This document shows, piece after piece, positions 59,732-64,000 of a stretch of DNA of 64,000 nucleotides. How positions within the stretch are numbered: position 1 is the stretch's first letter; each line of letters begins with the position of its first letter. The DNA is from Silvania hatchlandensis (GTDB lineage: Bacteria; Pseudomonadota; Gammaproteobacteria; Enterobacterales; Enterobacteriaceae). Location: the NCBI RefSeq assembly GCF_025564065.1, contig NZ_JAMGZK010000036.1, forward strand, positions 1 to 64,000. Reading direction: 5' to 3'. The translations under genes were made by a program, and so were the position numbers. The notes below the pieces were generated by a model, which worked only from the letters and a program-made list of their open reading frames with translations, ran no database searches and was not told the DNA's origin.

Positions 59732-59873
59732 GGGCCTGTCGCGCGTGACGCAGATGTTTGCGAGGTGCTTTCCAGAGTCTCACATTGGACTTTTGTTCTT
59801 TTGTATTAATGAACGTTGCGGATAATAATTACCCCGACGATGACCAACAGGCCCGTGAGGCCAGGGATACAGG

Positions 59874-62800
59874 ATGAAACCGTTTCGCCTTGCCGCGCTT
59901 TCTTTAGCGCTGTTTACCACAATGGCACTTGTCGGCTGTGACAACAGCGACGACAAACCCCAATCAAAGGCGCCCGCTGCGGCTGCCGAACCCGCTGCCA
60001 AAAAGCCTGAAGCGACAAAACCGGACGACGCGACGCTGGCGAAACTGGCAGCGCTTAGCCAGGGCAAAGCGCTGACCCTGCTGGATGCCTCGGAAATCCA
60101 GCTCGACGGCGCCGCCGCGTTGGTGCTGACCTTCTCCGTGCCGCTCGATCCTGCACAGGATTTTGCGCACAGGGTGCATGTGGTAGACAAAAAAAGCGGC
60201 AAGGTCGATGGTGCATGGGAGCTGGCGCCAAACCTGAAAGAGCTGCGCCTGCGGCATCTGGAGCCGAACCGTAACCTGGTGGTGACCGTTGAGCGCGGCC
60301 TGCAGGGGCTGAACAAAAATACCTTTGGCATCGACTACGAAAAAACCATCACCACCCGCGACATCGAACCGAGCGTCGGCTTTGCCAGCCGCGGCTCGCT
60401 GCTGCCGGGCAAGGTGGTCGAAGGGCTGCCGGTGATGGCGCTCAACGTCAATAACGTCGATGTGAATTTCTACCGCGTTAAACCCGAGTCGCTGGCGGCG
60501 TTCGTCAGCCAGTGGGAGTACCGCAGTTCCCTTACCAACTGGGAATCCGACAATCTGCTGAAGCTTGCGGATCTGGTGTATACCGGACGTTTCGATCTTA
60601 ACCCGGCGCGCAATACTCGCGAAAAACTGCTCCTGCCGTTGCGGGATATCAAGCCGCTGCAGCAGGCGGGGGTTTATATCGCGGTGATGAATCAGGCCGG
60701 GCATTACAACTACAGCAATGCCGCCACGCTGTTTACCCTCAGCGATATTGGTCTGTCTGCGCACCGCTACCATAACCGGCTGGATGTCTTTACCCAGAGC
60801 CTGGAAAACGGCGCGGCGCAGTCGGCCATCGAAGTGCTGCTGCTCAACGATAAAGGGCAGACCCTGGCGCAGGCCACCAGCGACGCAGACGGTCACGCCA
60901 CGCTGCAGACCGACAAAGAAGCGGCGCTACTGCTGGCCCGCAAGGACGGGCAGACCACGCTGCTGGACCTTACCCTGCCGGCGCTGGATCTGGCGGAGTT
61001 TGCTATTAGCGGTGCGCCAGGCTTCAGCAAGCAGTTCTTTATGTTTGGCCCGCGCGATCTCTATCGCCCGGGCGAAACGGTGATCCTCAACGGACTGCTG
61101 CGCGACAGCGACGGCAAACCGCTGGCGGATCAGCCGGTCAAGCTGGAGGTGCTGCGCCCGGACGGGCAGGTGGCGCGTACGGTGGTCAGCCAGCCGGACA
61201 ACGGCCTCTATCGCTTCAACTATCAGCTTGAGAGCGGAGCGCAAACGGGCATGTGGCACGTTCGCGCCAGCACCGGCGATAACCAGCAGCGGCTGTGGGA
61301 TTTCCATGTCGAAGACTTTATGCCGGAGCGCATGGCGCTCAATCTTGCCGCGCAAAAAGCACCCATTGCGCCTGCGGATAACGTCGCTTTCGACGTGACC
61401 GGCTACTACCTGTACGGCGCGCCCGCTAACGGCAACAGTCTGCAGGGGCAGCTGTTCCTGCGCCCGCTGCGCGAGGCCGTGGCCGCGCTGCCAGGCTTCC
61501 AGTTCGGTGACATCGCCGAGGAGAATCTGAGCCGCAGCCTGGATGAAGTGCAGCTGACGCTCAACGAAGAGGGACGCGGGCAAATCACGACCGAAAGCCT
61601 GTGGAAAGAGGTCCACTCCCCGCTGCTGGTGATTTTGCAGGCCAGCCTGCTCGAGTCGGGCGGACGTCCTATTACCCGCCGGGTGGAGCAGGCCGTATGG
61701 CCAGCAGCTACGCTGCCGGGTATCCGGGCGCAGTTCGCCAGCAAATCGGTGTATGACTACCGCACCGATACCACCGTTAACCAGCCGATTGTTGAAGAGA
61801 ACAGTCAGGCGGGGTTCGATATCGTCTATGCCGATGCGAAAGGGGCGAAAAAAGCGGTGTCGGATCTGCAGGTGCGCCTGATCCGCGAGCGCCGCGACTA
61901 CGCGTGGAACTGGTCAGAGAGCGAAGGCTGGCAGTCGCAGTTTGATCAAAAAGATCTGGTCGAAGGTGAGCAGATCCTGAATCTGGCCGCGGACGAGACC
62001 GGCAAAGTGAGCTTCCCGGTTGAGTGGGGCTCTTATCGTCTGGAGGTCAAAGCCCCGAACGAGACGGTCAGCAGCCTGCGCTTCTGGGCCGGTTATAGCT
62101 GGCAGGATAACAGCGACGGCACGGGCGCCGCCCGCCCGGATCGCGTCACGATGAAGCTGGATAAGCCGACCTATCAGCCGGGGGACACCATCAAGCTGCA
62201 CATTGCCGCCCCGGCGGCAGGGAAAGGCTATGCGATGATCGAATCCAGCGAAGGACCGCTGTGGTGGAAAGAGATCGACGTCCCGGCAGAAGGGCTGGAG
62301 ATGACTATCCCGGTGGATAAAGCCTGGAAGCGTCACGACCTTTACCTCTCCACGCTGGTGGTACGCCCGGGAGACAAATCCAAATCGGCAACGCCAAAAC
62401 GCGCGGTGGGCTTACTGCACCTGCCGATGGGGGATGAAAACCGCCGTCTGAACCTGGCGCTGGAAAACCCGCCAAAAATGCGACCTAACCAGACGCTGAC
62501 CGTCAAAGTGAAAGCCAGCGTGAAAGAGGGCGCTGCACCGCAAAAAGTGAATGTGCTGGTGTCGGCGGTGGACAGCGGGGTGTTGAACATTACTGACTAT
62601 GTGACGCCCGATCCGTGGCAGGCGTTCTTCGGCCAGAAGCGCTACGGCGCGGATATCTACGATATTTACGGCCAGGTGATTGAAGGCCAGGGCCGACTGG
62701 CGTCGCTGCGCTTTGGCGGCGATGGCGATGAACTTAAACGCGGCGGCAAGCCGCCGGTGAATCATGTCACCATTATCGCGCAACAGGCGCAGCCGGTGAC

Positions 62801-64000
62801 GCTGGATGCCAACGGCGAAGGCACCGTCTCGTTACCGATTGGTGACTTCAACGGCGAGCTGCGCCTGATGGCACAGGCCTGGACAGAGGACGATTTTGGC
62901 AGCAGTGAAAGCAAAATTATTGTCGCCGCGCCGGTCATCACCGAGCTGAATACCCCGCGCTTCCTGGCAAGCGGTGATAACGCCAGGCTGACGCTGGATC
63001 TGACCAACCTTACCGACCAGCCGCAAACCCTGAATGTGGCCCTGACTGCCGGGGGTAATCTGGCACTGGAGGGGGCGCAGCCGCAGCCGGTGAAGCTGGC
63101 GGCGGGCGAGCGCAGTACGCTGTTTATTCCGGTGCGTGCACTGGACGGCTACGGCGAGGGTGAAATTGCCGCCCAGGTCAGCGGCCTCACGCTGCCGGGG
63201 GAAACCTTTGCACCGCTGCAGAAGAGCTGGAAAATTGGCGTGCGTCCGGCGTTCCCGGCACAGACCGTGAACACCGGCACGATGCTCAATCCGGGCGAAA
63301 GCTGGCATGCGCCCGTGCAGCACAGCGCTGATTTCTCACCGGCGACGCTGCAGGGGCAGCTGCTGCTCAGCGGCAAGCCGCCGCTCAACCTGGCCCGCTA
63401 TATTCGTGAACTGCAGGCCTACCCGTATGGCTGCCTGGAGCAAACCGCCAGCGGACTGTTCCCGTCGCTCTATACCAACGCCGCGCAGCTGGCTGCCCTT
63501 GGCATTAAAGGCGACAGCGACGACAAGCGCCGGGCGGCGGTGGAGATCGGCATCTCCCGCCTGCTGCAGATGCAGCGCAGCGACGGTGGATTTGCCCTGT
63601 GGGATAAAAACGGTCCGGAAGAGTACTGGCTGACCGCCTACGTTACCGATTTCCTGGTACGTGCGGGGGAGCAAGGTTACAGCGTGCCTGCTGAAGCCAT
63701 TAACAATGCGAATACCCGCCTGCTGCGCTACCTGCAGGATCCTGGCATGATTTCCGTTCGTTACAGCGAAGAGACGCAGGCCAGCAAGTTTGCCGTGCAG
63801 GCGTATGCCGCGCTGGTGCTGGCGCGTCAGCAAAAAGCACCTCTGGGTGCGCTGCGCGAGATCTGGGAGCGACACGGCCAGGCCAAATCCGGCCTGCCGG
63901 TGATGCAGCTGGGGCTGGCACTGAAGCTAATGGGCGATGCGCCGCGCAGCCAGCAGGCGCTGGATCTGGCGATCAAAACTCCGCGCAGCGAGTCGCAAGG
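59874..64000 (+). CDS. yfhM: bacterial alpha-2-macroglobulin lipoprotein YfhM (3' end beyond window)
   Basis: YfhM is a bacterial alpha-2-macroglobulin thought to trap proteases in the periplasm, working with the peptidoglycan synthase PbpC, whose gene normally follows. About 1375 residues are visible; the E. coli protein has 1653, so some 280 are cut off by the window. The lipoprotein signal ends MALVGCDNSDD, with lipobox LVGC and Asp at +2, which signals retention in the inner membrane. Macroglobulin-like repeats follow; the bait region and the thioester motif CLEQ in YPYGCLEQTASGLF are present, so covalent trapping should be possible. The start is set by CAGG before ATG and the signal peptide. 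Confidence 0.95.
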   Translation, partial: MKPFRLAALSLALFTTMALVGCDNSDDKPQSKAPAAAAEPAAKKPEATKPDDATLAKLAALSQGKALTLLDASEIQLDGAAALVLTFSVPLDPAQDFAHRVHVVDKKSGKVDGAWELAPNLKELRLRHLEPNRNLVVTVERGLQGLNKNTFGIDYEKTITTRDIEPSVGFASRGSLLPGKVVEGLPVMALNVNNVDVNFYRVKPESLAAFVSQWEYRSSLTNWESDNLLKLADLVYTGRFDLNPARNTREKLLLPLRDIKPLQQAGVYIAVMNQAGHYNYSNAATLFTLSDIGLSAHRYHNRLDVFTQSLENGAAQSAIEVLLLNDKGQTLAQATSDADGHATLQTDKEAALLLARKDGQTTLLDLTLPALDLAEFAISGAPGFSKQFFMFGPRDLYRPGETVILNGLLRDSDGKPLADQPVKLEVLRPDGQVARTVVSQPDNGLYRFNYQLESGAQTGMWHVRASTGDNQQRLWDFHVEDFMPERMALNLAAQKAPIAPADNVAFDVTGYYLYGAPANGNSLQGQLFLRPLREAVAALPGFQFGDIAEENLSRSLDEVQLTLNEEGRGQITTESLWKEVHSPLLVILQASLLESGGRPITRRVEQAVWPAATLPGIRAQFASKSVYDYRTDTTVNQPIVEENSQAGFDIVYADAKGAKKAVSDLQVRLIRERRDYAWNWSESEGWQSQFDQKDLVEGEQILNLAADETGKVSFPVEWGSYRLEVKAPNETVSSLRFWAGYSWQDNSDGTGAARPDRVTMKLDKPTYQPGDTIKLHIAAPAAGKGYAMIESSEGPLWWKEIDVPAEGLEMTIPVDKAWKRHDLYLSTLVVRPGDKSKSATPKRAVGLLHLPMGDENRRLNLALENPPKMRPNQTLTVKVKASVKEGAAPQKVNVLVSAVDSGVLNITDYVTPDPWQAFFGQKRYGADIYDIYGQVIEGQGRLASLRFGGDGDELKRGGKPPVNHVTIIAQQAQPVTLDANGEGTVSLPIGDFNGELRLMAQAWTEDDFGSSESKIIVAAPVITELNTPRFLASGDNARLTLDLTNLTDQPQTLNVALTAGGNLALEGAQPQPVKLAAGERSTLFIPVRALDGYGEGEIAAQVSGLTLPGETFAPLQKSWKIGVRPAFPAQTVNTGTMLNPGESWHAPVQHSADFSPATLQGQLLLSGKPPLNLARYIRELQAYPYGCLEQTASGLFPSLYTNAAQLAALGIKGDSDDKRRAAVEIGISRLLQMQRSDGGFALWDKNGPEEYWLTAYVTDFLVRAGEQGYSVPAEAINNANTRLLRYLQDPGMISVRYSEETQASKFAVQAYAALVLARQQKAPLGALREIWERHGQAKSGLPVMQLGLALKLMGDAPRSQQALDLAIKTPRSESQ

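Noticed and set aside
59964-60896. Minus-strand open frames inside yfhM
   Set aside because: They are shadows of the yfhM frame, which is continuous on the plus strand from 59874 to the window end and carries a signal peptide and conserved motifs.

Overview
This window is an ordinary stretch of an enterobacterial chromosome. It runs, with near-complete gene-order agreement, along the Escherichia coli K-12 segment from the distal end of an rrn operon (5S gene) through pssA, trxC, rpoE-rseABC, lepAB-rnc-era-recO-pdxJ-acpS, purL, glmY-glrK-qseG-glrR-glnB, glyA, hcaT-csiE, suhB, the isc operon and sseA, ending inside yfhM. Proteins resemble their E. coli counterparts closely in length and sequence. 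The accessory content (an alpha-glucoside PTS operon around sseA, murQP beside yfhH, a DUF1007/NicO pair, no kgtP, no hca genes) points away from E. coli and toward the Enterobacter/Leclercia/Lelliottia/Klebsiella side of the Enterobacteriaceae. I cannot name a species from sequence reading alone.

Layout. 1-7.8 kb: 5S rRNA and terminator, a DUF4385 gene where E. coli has kgtP, then yfiM, pssA, patZ, tapT, trxC and yfiF. 7.8-13.1 kb: ung, the anaerobically induced grcA with paired FNR sites, srmB, trmN and nadB with a NadR operator. 13.1-22.8 kb: the envelope-stress operon rpoE-rseA-rseB-rseC with a sigma-E autoregulatory promoter, then lepA-lepB and rnc-era-recO-pdxJ-acpS. 22.8-27.6 kb: yfhL, the RpiR-type regulator yfhH, and a divergent murQ-PTS pair inserted before pgpC and tadA. 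27.5-33.2 kb: mltF and purL with its PurR box. 33.2-37.7 kb: the GlmY small RNA with sigma-54 promoter and three GlrR sites, followed by the glrK-qseG-glrR operon that controls it, and glnB. 37.7-43.5 kb: hmp (NsrR site), glyA (PurR site), yphA, hcaT, csiE. 43.6-45.2 kb: a DUF1007 protein and a NicO-type metal exporter. 45.3-54.9 kb: suhB, trmJ, iscRSUA-hscBA-fdx-iscX, pepB, sseB. 54.9-59.6 kb: an alpha-glucoside PTS permease, a family 4 phospho-alpha-glucosidase, sseA and an RpiR regulator, all on the minus strand. 59.9 kb to the end: yfhM, cut by the window edge.

How it fits together. Several loci carry readable regulatory logic next to their genes: FNR for grcA, NadR for nadB, sigma-E for its own operon, RNase III processing of the rnc leader, PurR for purL and glyA, GlrR/sigma-54 for glmY, NsrR for hmp, and IscR for isc. 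The regions most worth a second look are the non-core insertions: the sseA gene embedded in a sugar PTS operon with its own palindrome-containing promoter; yfhH facing murQ across paired palindromes, which suggests a target for a regulator that stands alone in E. coli; the DUF1007/NicO pair; and the interrupted rpoE leader frame. I saw no phage, transposase, CRISPR array or tRNA gene.
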